Shown here one piece after another: positions 1-6,198 of a stretch of DNA of 9,118 bases. Source of the stretch: Klebsiella pneumoniae (GTDB lineage Bacteria; Pseudomonadota; Gammaproteobacteria; Ga0077536); contig CAMCBY010000128.1 in assembly GCA_945873015.1 (NCBI GenBank), positions 1 through 9,118 on the forward strand, written 5' to 3'. The notes under the pieces are model-generated. The model saw nothing but the letters and a program-made list of their open reading frames with translations. It was not told the DNA's origin and searched no databases. Each line of letters opens with the position of its first letter. Position 1 is the first letter of the stretch. Both the position numbers and the translations under genes were made by a program.

Positions 1-1
1 C

Positions 2-334
2 ATCAATCACAAGGAGATGCCCGGCAGTTGGGCGCTGCTGCGCGACCGTCTGCGCCCGCGCGCCAAACGCCACTATCGCCTGCCGCCGCTGCCCGCCTAT
101 CTCATGAACGTGTCGGTGCTTTACAGCACCGCGCGCCAGCGCAGCGCGCAGCAACTGAGCGACATCTACTTTAATCCGCCGCTGCTCGGCATCGGCATGT
201 TGCAGTGGCATAAATTTGATCAAGTAGTACGGCTCGGCTACGCCCACGGGCGCGAGGTGTTGGACAAACTTCAGCGACAGGACGATACCGCCAGCACAGC
301 TTTCAGCCATACCCAAAAAGACCACGCGCCTTGA
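2..334 (+). CDS. Patatin-like phospholipase (NTE/RssA type), C-terminal part
   Basis: The reading frame is open from the first complete codon of the window and ends at TGA 332-334, so this is the 3' end (about 110 codons) of a gene that starts upstream. The visible part carries the C-terminal signature of bacterial NTE/patatin-like proteins: an ARQR segment, then DIYFNPPL, then a G-L-W-x-x-F-D-x-V stretch and a final GYAHGREVL helix. In this family a Gly-rich oxyanion segment, a GxSxG serine and a DGG aspartate form a Ser-Asp dyad that hydrolyses (lyso)phospholipids. All of these lie outside the window, so activity cannot be judged. The last 32 bp overlap the end of the opposing gene. An internal ATG at 17 is not a credible start because the homologous fold begins far upstream. 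The family call rests on the C-terminal motif alone. Confidence 0.7.
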   Translation: MNHKEMPGSWALLRDRLRPRAKRHYRLPPLPAYLMNVSVLYSTARQRSAQQLSDIYFNPPLLGIGMLQWHKFDQVVRLGYAHGREVLDKLQRQDDTASTAFSHTQKDHAP

Positions 335-1703
335 TGGCCTCAGCCACCCGTGGCGGCACCATCGATTCCCACTCCGGGTTATCCGCACCGATTTTTTTAA
401 GCACATCTGGCGAATAGATTTCGAGGTAATCGTGGTTGATGTCATTTAATTGCACGATATAGCGCCGGTCGACCAGATAACCAAACAACTGACGCAGGTT
501 GTGCGCCACCTCAATGGTGTCGATGGTGACCAGTTGGCGCGACTCGGGGTCGAGATAAGGGTAGATAAAGAGTTTGAGGTTGTTCTTGAACAGTCGACCA
601 AAACTTTCAAGGATGCCGCCGTCGAGATCGGCGTAATAGGACTCATCGAAAATATCCAACAGGCTCATGCCGCCCATCGCGAGTCCCACCCGCCGATTGG
701 TGTAACGAAACAGATACGTCGCCAGCCGGTAGTACTCGGCGAAGTCCGAGATCATGACCGTATGACCGGTGGTGGCCAGCACATCGGCGCGACTCAGGAA
801 GTCGTTGAGATCAACCTCGCCATCGGCCATGAGATTACGCATGGTGATTTCCATGATCGAAACCGTCTCGCCCGGCGCGACATCGTCGCTCTCGGCCTCG
901 AAACTCTTGAGCGCGGCGTCGGCCAGATCAAGATTGACATAGGTGACCGGCCGAAAGCGGCCCCGCTCGACCAGCACCGGCTTTTTGTACAACACCTCGG
1001 AAGGTTGCAGCACATGACCATCCGCGGAAAACATTGCTGCGCCGGTCAGGCCTATCTGTACCAGACGCAGGCTCATTACACGATTATCGACGTGGCGAAA
1101 TTCGGCGCCGCGAAACTCAATCAGATCGATTTCGATACGATTGGTGCTCAATCCATCAAGCAGGGATTCCAGCAGCCGCTCCGGCTGGCCGTGAAAAAAG
1201 CGCGCACCATAGATGAGATTGACGCCAACGATACCCAGCGCTTCCTGCTGCAAGGCATTCTCGTGATCGAGCATACGCACATGAATAACGATTTGACTGT
1301 CGTCGCTGTGCGGGCCGGTCTGGAATTTGATGCCCATCCAGCCGTGGCATTCATTATTGCCACGGAAACTGCGCGCCGAGACCGTATCGGCGAAGGCAAA
1401 GAAGGTGGTGTCATCGCCGCGCGCGCCAGCCAGTCTTTCGACATTGAGACGCTGCTCGTAATCGAGCATGGCCTGCAGTCGTTCGCGACAGACGTAACGC
1501 GAGCAAGGGCCGTAGATGGCGTCGCTCACCTTCATGTCGTAGGCCGAGATGCTCTTGGCGATGGTGCCCGCCGCACCGCCGGTGCGAAAGAACCAGCGGA
1601 CCACTTCCTGACCGGCGCCTATCTCGGCGAAGGTGCCGTAGTAGCGCGGGTCGAGGTTGACCGCCAGGGCTTTGTCGCGAGGCAGGACGGGGGGTTCTTG
1701 CAT
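303..1703 (-). CDS. Conserved 466-aa protein of unassigned function
   Basis: I place the start at ATG 1703, behind a GAGG Shine-Dalgarno about 9 nt upstream. A TTG at 1718 would add five residues but lies on top of that site. The protein belongs to a very conserved soluble family found in proteobacteria and some other phyla. As I recall, database entries label it inconsistently (for example TonB-dependent receptor or nicotinate-nucleotide adenylyltransferase), without support. The strongest blocks are GTFAEIGAGQEVVRWFFR (residues 23-40), NECHGWMGIKFQ (117-128), the LQPSEVLYKKPVLVERGRFR region (232-251), a TTGHTVMISDFAEYYRL segment (311-327), and GGILESFGRLFKNNLKLFIY (362-381). I see no signal peptide, membrane segment, TonB box or beta-barrel pattern, and no HxGH nucleotidyltransferase motif, so both labels look wrong. 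The length appears full for the family. It is monocistronic here, convergent with the phospholipase gene and divergent from the kinase operon. Confidence 0.88.
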   Translation of the reverse strand: MQEPPVLPRDKALAVNLDPRYYGTFAEIGAGQEVVRWFFRTGGAAGTIAKSISAYDMKVSDAIYGPCSRYVCRERLQAMLDYEQRLNVERLAGARGDDTTFFAFADTVSARSFRGNNECHGWMGIKFQTGPHSDDSQIVIHVRMLDHENALQQEALGIVGVNLIYGARFFHGQPERLLESLLDGLSTNRIEIDLIEFRGAEFRHVDNRVMSLRLVQIGLTGAAMFSADGHVLQPSEVLYKKPVLVERGRFRPVTYVNLDLADAALKSFEAESDDVAPGETVSIMEITMRNLMADGEVDLNDFLSRADVLATTGHTVMISDFAEYYRLATYLFRYTNRRVGLAMGGMSLLDIFDESYYADLDGGILESFGRLFKNNLKLFIYPYLDPESRQLVTIDTIEVAHNLRQLFGYLVDRRYIVQLNDINHDYLEIYSPDVLKKIGADNPEWESMVPPRVAEAIKARGLFGYG

Positions 1704-1960
1704 AGTGGTGTGCCTCAACCGGGCGGACGGACATCAAACCGATACCCTGTGGTTGGGCAAGGATCATGCCGCGCGCGCCGCAATCGATGACATTGACTCT
1801 GGCGCACGGGCAATTACACGAGCGTGAGGGTGAGCGCAGTGGCGCGACGCCCGAGGAATTTGCACCAAATTGCGCGCCACCCGCGCGACCATGCCCCATC
1901 GTGGATTTGACGGCCGCCACTGCCGACCCTGCCGATGAGATTAAAGTTGGTCCTGTGCAG

Positions 1961-1978
1961 GTGCGAATTCATTCGCAC
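1961..1978. promoter_or_regulatory. Operator-like palindrome 1
   Basis: This is a perfect inverted repeat, GTGCGAATTCATTCGCAC: two 8-nt arms separated by TC. A second copy, inverted, lies at 2019-2036. Including flanks, the two match over 22 bp (1960-1981 against the reverse complement of 2016-2037) with a single mismatch. Repetition of a long palindrome upstream of an operon is typical of binding sites for a dimeric repressor such as a TetR-family protein. The regulator is not in the window, so its family is a guess. Confidence 0.65.
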
Positions 1979-2018
1979 ATTCAAAGGCGAGGCTCGGCAC
2001 CCATGCTCGTCAATAAAT

Positions 2019-2036
2019 GTGCGCATGAATTCGCAC
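2019..2036. promoter_or_regulatory. Operator-like palindrome 2
   Basis: GTGCGCATGAATTCGCAC is an inverted copy of palindrome 1 with one base changed. The centre-to-centre distance to palindrome 1 is 58 bp, about five and a half helical turns. The site sits about 155 bp before the start codon of the first operon gene. Confidence 0.62.
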
Positions 2037-2059
2037 CGACGGGACGGCTGAGCGCCGTT

Positions 2060-2075
2060 TTGTGCGCTCGCACAA
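2060..2075. promoter_or_regulatory. Compact palindrome with the same half-site
   Basis: TTGTGCGCTCGCACAA has perfect 7-nt arms around CT. It shares the GTGCG/CGCAC half-site with the two upstream palindromes, but the half-sites are closer together (2 nt between the core arms instead of 8). It could be a third, differently spaced site for the same regulator or a site for a second one. Confidence 0.5.
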
Positions 2076-2130
2076 TCCGGCCCGACGATTGCCAGCGGCG
2101 GCCTGCACCACTACAGTCCGCACGGTACGC

Positions 2131-2149
2131 TGCGAGCCGAAGTTCGCAC
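2131..2149. promoter_or_regulatory. Imperfect half-site pair
   Basis: TGCGA at 2131-2135 and TCGCA at 2144-2148 face each other with 8 nt between them, against 6 nt in palindrome 1. The right half-site extends to TTCGCAC, matching palindrome 1. Its position about 40 bp before the start codon would suit a repressor site near the promoter, but the match is weaker than the others. Confidence 0.35.
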
Positions 2150-2189
2150 ATCACTCATCCACTTCCGTGTCACGGCAAAGGAGCAGGTT

Positions 2190-3161
2190 TTGATCAAGCC
2201 CGAAGATTGCGAGTTTCATTTCAAACCCGATTCACATTGGCAATGGGTGGAAACCATCGCCCTGCCGTTCAGCGTGCCCGAGGCCAATATCAACGGCATC
2301 ATCTATGTGCTGACGCGGCCGATGCTCGGGGTGTGTGCCTGCGACATCACCATCATGGACAGAATCACCGATCTGTGGGAAGAGCAGCTCTACATCGATA
2401 ACCAGCAACATCTGCCCTGCCCGAAATCCTTGCTCGATTTCACCCTGCCTAATGGGTTGAGCGTGAAAGCGGTCGAGCCTTTGAAACGTTATCAGGTCAG
2501 TTACGAGGGCATCGACGATACGCGCTTTACGCTCGATTACGTCGGCCTGCACGAACCCTATGACATCAACGACCCGGCCATGGACCCGACCGCCGCCAAA
2601 CGTAATGGCTCGGCCTGGGACAGTTCGTGGTCAGGGCATTACGAGCTGACCTATCACATCACCGGCGAGTTGGTGATTCGCGGCAAACGTTATGTCATCG
2701 ACTGCGTGGATACCGGCGATCGCAGCTGGGGCCCGCGCCCCGAACGCGATAACTCGCCAGTAATCTGGTGGCACGCAAGTTTCGGTCGCGACCTGACGGT
2801 GCATTTGTTTACCGGTCACAACATCGCCGAGACCGCCGAGATGGGCCCGCATATCAGCGGCTACATTCTTGAACAGGACAAACTCTATGGCATCACTGCG
2901 GCGCGCGGCATCCAGGAATACCGCAAGCTGGTGCCGATGGGCGGTGAACTCGAGGTCACCGATATTCGCGGCAAACAGTCGGTGTTCACCTATTCAACCG
3001 TCAACAGTTGTCTGTGGGCGCCCTATCCGTCCAACACCTATACGCAAGCCTCGATGCGCGTCAATCATGACGGCAAGCGTGGTTATGGCGTGCAACAGAT
3101 GGGTTTGAGTCGCGCCTATCTGACCCGCCATCGGGACGCTCTGCGCGCACGCTATTACTGA
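2190..3161 (+). CDS. AttH/CrtC-like two-lipocalin protein (DUF7064/DUF7065 type)
   Basis: The start is TTG 2190, chosen because AAAGGAG (2177-2183) sits 6 nt upstream and no better in-frame start exists. The 323-aa protein resembles the DUF7065 (N-terminal) and DUF7064 (C-terminal) pair of proteins related to AttH, CrtC (carotenoid 1,2-hydratase) and Svf1, which fold as two lipocalin-like barrels and can bind or convert hydrophobic molecules. Diagnostic features are the HYELTYH strand (150-156), the DTGDRSWGPR motif (174-183), the aromatic WWH turn (193-195), and a late GYGVQQMG strand (298-305). No signal peptide or membrane helix is seen, so it is probably cytoplasmic. It heads the operon with the small-protein and kinase genes; similar genes next to APH-type phosphotransferases are known in other bacteria. 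It could be an enzyme (hydratase, isomerase or lyase) or a carrier. I cannot tell which, and no catalytic residue can be assigned with confidence. Confidence 0.8.
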   Translation: MIKPEDCEFHFKPDSHWQWVETIALPFSVPEANINGIIYVLTRPMLGVCACDITIMDRITDLWEEQLYIDNQQHLPCPKSLLDFTLPNGLSVKAVEPLKRYQVSYEGIDDTRFTLDYVGLHEPYDINDPAMDPTAAKRNGSAWDSSWSGHYELTYHITGELVIRGKRYVIDCVDTGDRSWGPRPERDNSPVIWWHASFGRDLTVHLFTGHNIAETAEMGPHISGYILEQDKLYGITAARGIQEYRKLVPMGGELEVTDIRGKQSVFTYSTVNSCLWAPYPSNTYTQASMRVNHDGKRGYGVQQMGLSRAYLTRHRDALRARYY

Positions 3162-3179
3162 GCGCGCTGCCTGCCTGCT

Positions 3180-3201
3180 GCCGGCGGTGCACATCGCCGG
3201 C
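3180..3201 (+). other. Hairpin in the gap between the lipocalin-like gene and A1
   Basis: GCCGGCG (3180-3186) pairs perfectly with CGCCGGC (3195-3201) around an 8-nt loop, 18 nt after the stop codon of the lipocalin-like gene. No T-tract follows, so it is unlikely to be a complete intrinsic terminator. It may instead stabilise the upstream mRNA segment or attenuate the downstream genes. Confidence 0.4.
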
Positions 3202-3232
3202 TACGCTGTTTGCCTATTTGAGGGATGTCTAC

Positions 3233-3766
3233 ATGGAACTGCGCCCTGCGTTTGCGCTGCAGTCAGTGATCAAGGCGATGACCGAGGTGGTGCTGCCCGC
3301 CGTTGATCCGCACAACAAGCTGGCCCAGGAACAATCGCGACTGGTGATCGGCGTGTTGGGTTTGCTGGCGGAGCGCATGCCGCTGTGGTATCGCTTCGAG
3401 CGCGACGAGCTGGCGCGTTTTCTTGAGCTCGCCGAGCACTTGAGTGGTGTGGCGGTGCAGGTGCCGGCGGCGGACGAAGTACTGAACCCGCTGCGCGACA
3501 CAGTCGCCAGCGCACAGGATGTACTCGACCGCGCACGCGCCGAACCGGCCGAGCTCGAAGCGGCGAATTTTGAATTACGCGATCACATCGGCACGCTGGT
3601 CAGCACGCTCTACAGCCATGCCGACGAAGTGACACGCAAGCGTGTCGGCAGCCTCGTCACCGCCCACGCCCGCGAACAGTTACTGCGCGAACGCGCCTGG
3701 CATGTCAGCCAGGGCTGGGAAAGCGACGCGGACGCGCTGCCCGCCATCGAGTCACTGCTGCCGTGA
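3233..3766 (+). CDS. Small helical protein A1, putative partner of kinase P1
   Basis: The start is ATG 3233, with GAGGG (3220-3224) 8 nt upstream; an in-frame TTG at 3218 overlaps that site and is rejected. The 177-aa product looks all-helical, with no signal peptide or membrane segment. It is a clear paralogue of the protein at 6199-6744: 37 of the first 60 residues are identical, including LPAVD (21-25) and AQEQ (31-34). The charged RARAEPAELE block (100-109) is also shared. I do not recognise a named family with certainty. The amphipathic N-terminal pattern (a helix ending in LPAVD, then a helix rich in Leu/Ile and Glu) resembles the small LvaB/DUF6285-type proteins found beside LvaA-type kinases, though these are longer. 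Its TGA overlaps the GTG of kinase P1 by 4 nt, so the two are probably translationally coupled and may form a complex. The partner role is inferred. Confidence 0.82.
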   Translation: MELRPAFALQSVIKAMTEVVLPAVDPHNKLAQEQSRLVIGVLGLLAERMPLWYRFERDELARFLELAEHLSGVAVQVPAADEVLNPLRDTVASAQDVLDRARAEPAELEAANFELRDHIGTLVSTLYSHADEVTRKRVGSLVTAHAREQLLRERAWHVSQGWESDADALPAIESLLP

Positions 3767-4959
3767 CACGCTTCGACAAAGATCATCCGACCGCGGCCTG
3801 GATAACTGCGCTGCGTGAGCGTCTGCCCTGCGAACGCGAACTCGACCGTGTGCTGACCCGCAAGCTGCAGCGCCGCGCCGGCCCGCCCTTTGTCGCCGTC
3901 AGCCTCGAGACCCTGGTGGCCGGCGTCGAGGCGCTGTTACGCAGCGAACTCGATGACGACTTCACGCTCAGTGCGGCGAGCTGGTTATCCGGCGGCGCGT
4001 CCAAACTGCAGATGGCCTTCACCTTGAATTGGTCGCAGCCCGGCGTCGGTCGCACTTCCACGCGTATGGTGCTGCGTATGGAACCGTGCGAGTCGATCAC
4101 CGAGACCAGCCGTCTGCGCGAATTTCAGATCATCCGCGCGCTGCATGGCGTGGTGCCGCTGCCGCAAGCCTACTGGGTCGATGTCGAGGGGCAGTTTCTG
4201 CCCTACCCCGCGATTATTTACGGCTTTGTCGACGGCGCGCCCAAACCCAGCACTTCGAACAGCGGCGTCAGCGGCGTCGGCACATTTTTTCCACCGGCCA
4301 TGCGCGGCGCGCTCGGCACGCAGTTTGCCGATCACCTCGCTCGTATCCACACTTTTGATTGGCGTGCGAGCGAACTCGGCGCATTTGATAAACCCGCACC
4401 CGGCCTCGATGCGGTGCGATGGGACCTCAATCACTGGGAACGGGTGTGGGAGGAAGACATCAACGAAGATGTGCCGCTCATCCGCCTCGCTTTCGCCTGG
4501 CTGCGTGCCAACATGCCACCGGTCGACCATGTGTCGGTGGTGCATGGCGACTATCGCACCGGCAACTTCCTGTTCACCGAACACGACACCCGCATCAGCG
4601 CCTGGCTCGATTGGGAGATGGCCTATCTCGGCGACCGGCATGGCGATCTGGCGTGGGCCATCAAAGGCCTGTTGGGCGGCGTTGCCGAAGACGGCAAAAC
4701 CTTCCTGGTCGGTGGCCTGCTGCCGCGCGAGGAATTCTTCGCGCGCTACGAGCAGGCCTCGGGTCTGCCGGTAATCGCTTCGGTGCTGGATTTCTACGAC
4801 ATCTTCGGCACCTTGAAGATAGTCGCCATCTGTCTCGCCAGCGGCTACCGCGCGGCGCGCAACGGCAAGACTCATCACGATGTACTGGTGGCGTGGCTGA
4901 CTGGCATTTCCTATTCCCTGCTCGAGGACTTGCGCGTCAAGCTCGACACGCTGTTGTAG
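3763..4959 (+). CDS. APH-fold phosphotransferase P1 (ACAD10/11/LvaA-like kinase)
   Basis: The start is GTG 3763, within the GTGA overlap with A1; there is no separate Shine-Dalgarno. The 398-aa protein has the aminoglycoside-phosphotransferase fold: a nucleotide-loop segment LSGGASKLQ (75-83), a beta-3 strand with MVLRMEP (102-108), REF carrying the likely helix-C glutamate (E120), Brenner's motif HGDYRTGN (261-268) with catalytic-type D263, and WLDWE (281-285) whose D283 is the metal-binding position. All key residues are present, so it should be active. LR-x-x-P in beta-3 and the DWE motif place it with the ACAD10/ACAD11 N-terminal domain and LvaA, which phosphorylate hydroxyacyl-CoAs, rather than with drug-resistance enzymes. 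About 70 residues precede the LSGG segment, including a conserved DRVLTRKL-x-RRAGPP block also present in P2. The actual substrate is unknown; a hydroxyacyl-CoA or another lipophilic alcohol is inferred. Confidence 0.9.
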   Translation: MTRFDKDHPTAAWITALRERLPCERELDRVLTRKLQRRAGPPFVAVSLETLVAGVEALLRSELDDDFTLSAASWLSGGASKLQMAFTLNWSQPGVGRTSTRMVLRMEPCESITETSRLREFQIIRALHGVVPLPQAYWVDVEGQFLPYPAIIYGFVDGAPKPSTSNSGVSGVGTFFPPAMRGALGTQFADHLARIHTFDWRASELGAFDKPAPGLDAVRWDLNHWERVWEEDINEDVPLIRLAFAWLRANMPPVDHVSVVHGDYRTGNFLFTEHDTRISAWLDWEMAYLGDRHGDLAWAIKGLLGGVAEDGKTFLVGGLLPREEFFARYEQASGLPVIASVLDFYDIFGTLKIVAICLASGYRAARNGKTHHDVLVAWLTGISYSLLEDLRVKLDTLL

Positions 4960-4998
4960 CGCTGGCGCCGACAGCGCAGCGAGGAGAAACTCATCGTC

Positions 4999-6198
4999 GT
5001 GCAAGTCATCGATAAAAATCGGCCCTCGGCGGCGTGGATTGCGAGCCTGCGTCAACGCTTTCGGGTGGAAACCGAAGTTGATCGGGTGTTGACCCGCAAA
5101 CTCGAGCGGCGCGCCGGGCCACCCTATGCACCAGTCAGTCTCGCCACCATGCAGGACAGCCTGACGACCTTGCTCAAGGCCGAGCTCGATACACCGTTTT
5201 GCATCGACGAAGTGCGCTGGCTGTCCGGTGGGGCATCAAAGCTGCAAGTCGCGTTCAGCCTCGACTGGCAAGCGCCACACGGCGTCCGCACCCGCACTGC
5301 GATGGTGATCCGTATGGAACCGGCGGAATCCATTGTCGAGAGCAGTCGGCTGCGCGAATTCGAGATCATACGTGCGGTTGCCGACGTGGTGCCGGTGCCG
5401 AAGGTGTACTGGCTCGATCAGCACGGCAGTTATTTTCCCTATCCCGCCATCGTCTATGGATTTGCCGAAGGTGTAGTCAAACCAAGTGGCATCGTTGCCA
5501 ACGTATCGGGACTCGGCATCAACTTCGGGCCGGACATTCGTCAGCGTCTCGCGCCACAGTTCGTCGCCCATCTGGCAGCCCTGCATAACTTTGACTGGCG
5601 CACGGCGTGCCTGGACTCGCTCGACGTGCCGCGCGCCGGCAGCACCGAGGCCATGGACTGGAATCTCGCCTGGTGGGAACGGGTGTGGGAAGAAGACAGC
5701 AATCGCGACATTCCGCTGCTGCGCCTTGCCGCTGGCTGGCTGCGCGACAACCTGCCGGTAGCCGACAGCATCTCACTACTGCATGGCGACTACCGCGCCG
5801 GCAATTTTCTCTACACCGAACACGATGTGCGGATCTCGGCGTGGCTGGACTGGGAACTCGGGCGCCTTGGCGACTTCCATGAAGATATCGCCTATGTGAC
5901 CCTGCCGTATCTGACCCATGTCGCCGAAGATGGTGTGACCATCATCGCCAACGGCATGATGCCGATTGAGGCGTTCTACACCGCCTACGAAAAAGCCTCG
6001 GGCCGCGTCATCAACCGCCAGACCTTGAAGTATTACCACCTGTTCCACGCCTTCCGCGCGGCGGTGATCGTGCTGGCATCGGGCTATCGTCCGGCACGCA
6101 ATGGCAAGACCCATCAGGACTTGCTGCTCAACTGGATCATGGGACTCGGCTACGTGAACCTCGAACTCATCCGCAAAATGCTGAATGAGGTGGCTTGA
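4999..6198 (+). CDS. APH-fold phosphotransferase P2, paralogue of P1
   Basis: The start is GTG 4999. GAGGAG (4981-4986) lies 12 nt upstream, a long spacing, but the start is supported because the N-terminus then aligns without gaps to P1 (33 of the first 60 residues identical). The 399-aa kinase keeps LSGGASKLQ (75-83), MVIRMEP (102-108), E120, Brenner's motif HGDYRAGN (262-269) with D264, and WLDWE (282-286) with D284. It differs from P1 in likely substrate-facing regions: KPSGIVANVSGLG (161-173) replaces KPSTSNSGVSGVG, and HEDIAYV (294-300) replaces HGDLAWA. This suggests a related but distinct substrate, or heterodimer formation. It lies 39 bp after P1. Its stop codon directly abuts the ATG of A2, so it pairs with A2 as P1 pairs with A1. 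A hydroxyacyl-CoA kinase role is inferred from family resemblance only. Confidence 0.9.
   Translation: MQVIDKNRPSAAWIASLRQRFRVETEVDRVLTRKLERRAGPPYAPVSLATMQDSLTTLLKAELDTPFCIDEVRWLSGGASKLQVAFSLDWQAPHGVRTRTAMVIRMEPAESIVESSRLREFEIIRAVADVVPVPKVYWLDQHGSYFPYPAIVYGFAEGVVKPSGIVANVSGLGINFGPDIRQRLAPQFVAHLAALHNFDWRTACLDSLDVPRAGSTEAMDWNLAWWERVWEEDSNRDIPLLRLAAGWLRDNLPVADSISLLHGDYRAGNFLYTEHDVRISAWLDWELGRLGDFHEDIAYVTLPYLTHVAEDGVTIIANGMMPIEAFYTAYEKASGRVINRQTLKYYHLFHAFRAAVIVLASGYRPARNGKTHQDLLLNWIMGLGYVNLELIRKMLNEVA

Larger units (their letters stand above)
1704..2189. other. Divergent intergenic region, no credible gene
   Basis: This 486-bp stretch separates the minus-strand gene starting at 1703 from the plus-strand gene starting at 2190. 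Open frames inside it give compositionally odd peptides without recognisable domains, and one of them (1766-2401) runs into the downstream gene in another frame, so I call no gene. Its right half (1960-2150) is dense in GTGCG/CGCAC inverted repeats, listed separately. I could not identify a convincing sigma-70 promoter by eye for either flanking gene. Confidence 0.7.

Noticed and set aside
450..1790. 446-codon open frame on the plus strand
   Set aside because: It lies antisense to the well-conserved 466-aa gene, has no recognisable domain, and is expected from GC-rich codon bias.
1766..2401. 211-codon plus-strand frame in the divergent intergenic region
   Set aside because: It overlaps the lipocalin-like gene out of frame by over 200 bp, has low-complexity content and no ribosome binding site fitting its start.
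4959..4977. GCGCTG/CAGCGC stem between P1 and P2 as a terminator
   Set aside because: It is only 6 bp with no T-tract, in a 39-bp gap within an apparent operon; more likely incidental or a minor processing element.
3985..5055. 356-codon open frame on the minus strand
   Set aside because: It is antisense to kinase P1 and its peptide is a His/Gln/Arg-rich mirror of APH coding sequence; a shorter mirror appears opposite P2.
3763..6198. Kinases P1 and P2 as aminoglycoside-resistance genes
   Set aside because: They share the APH fold, but the LR-x-x-P and WLDWE motifs and the operon context fit ACAD10/11/LvaA-type kinases; nothing indicates drug resistance.
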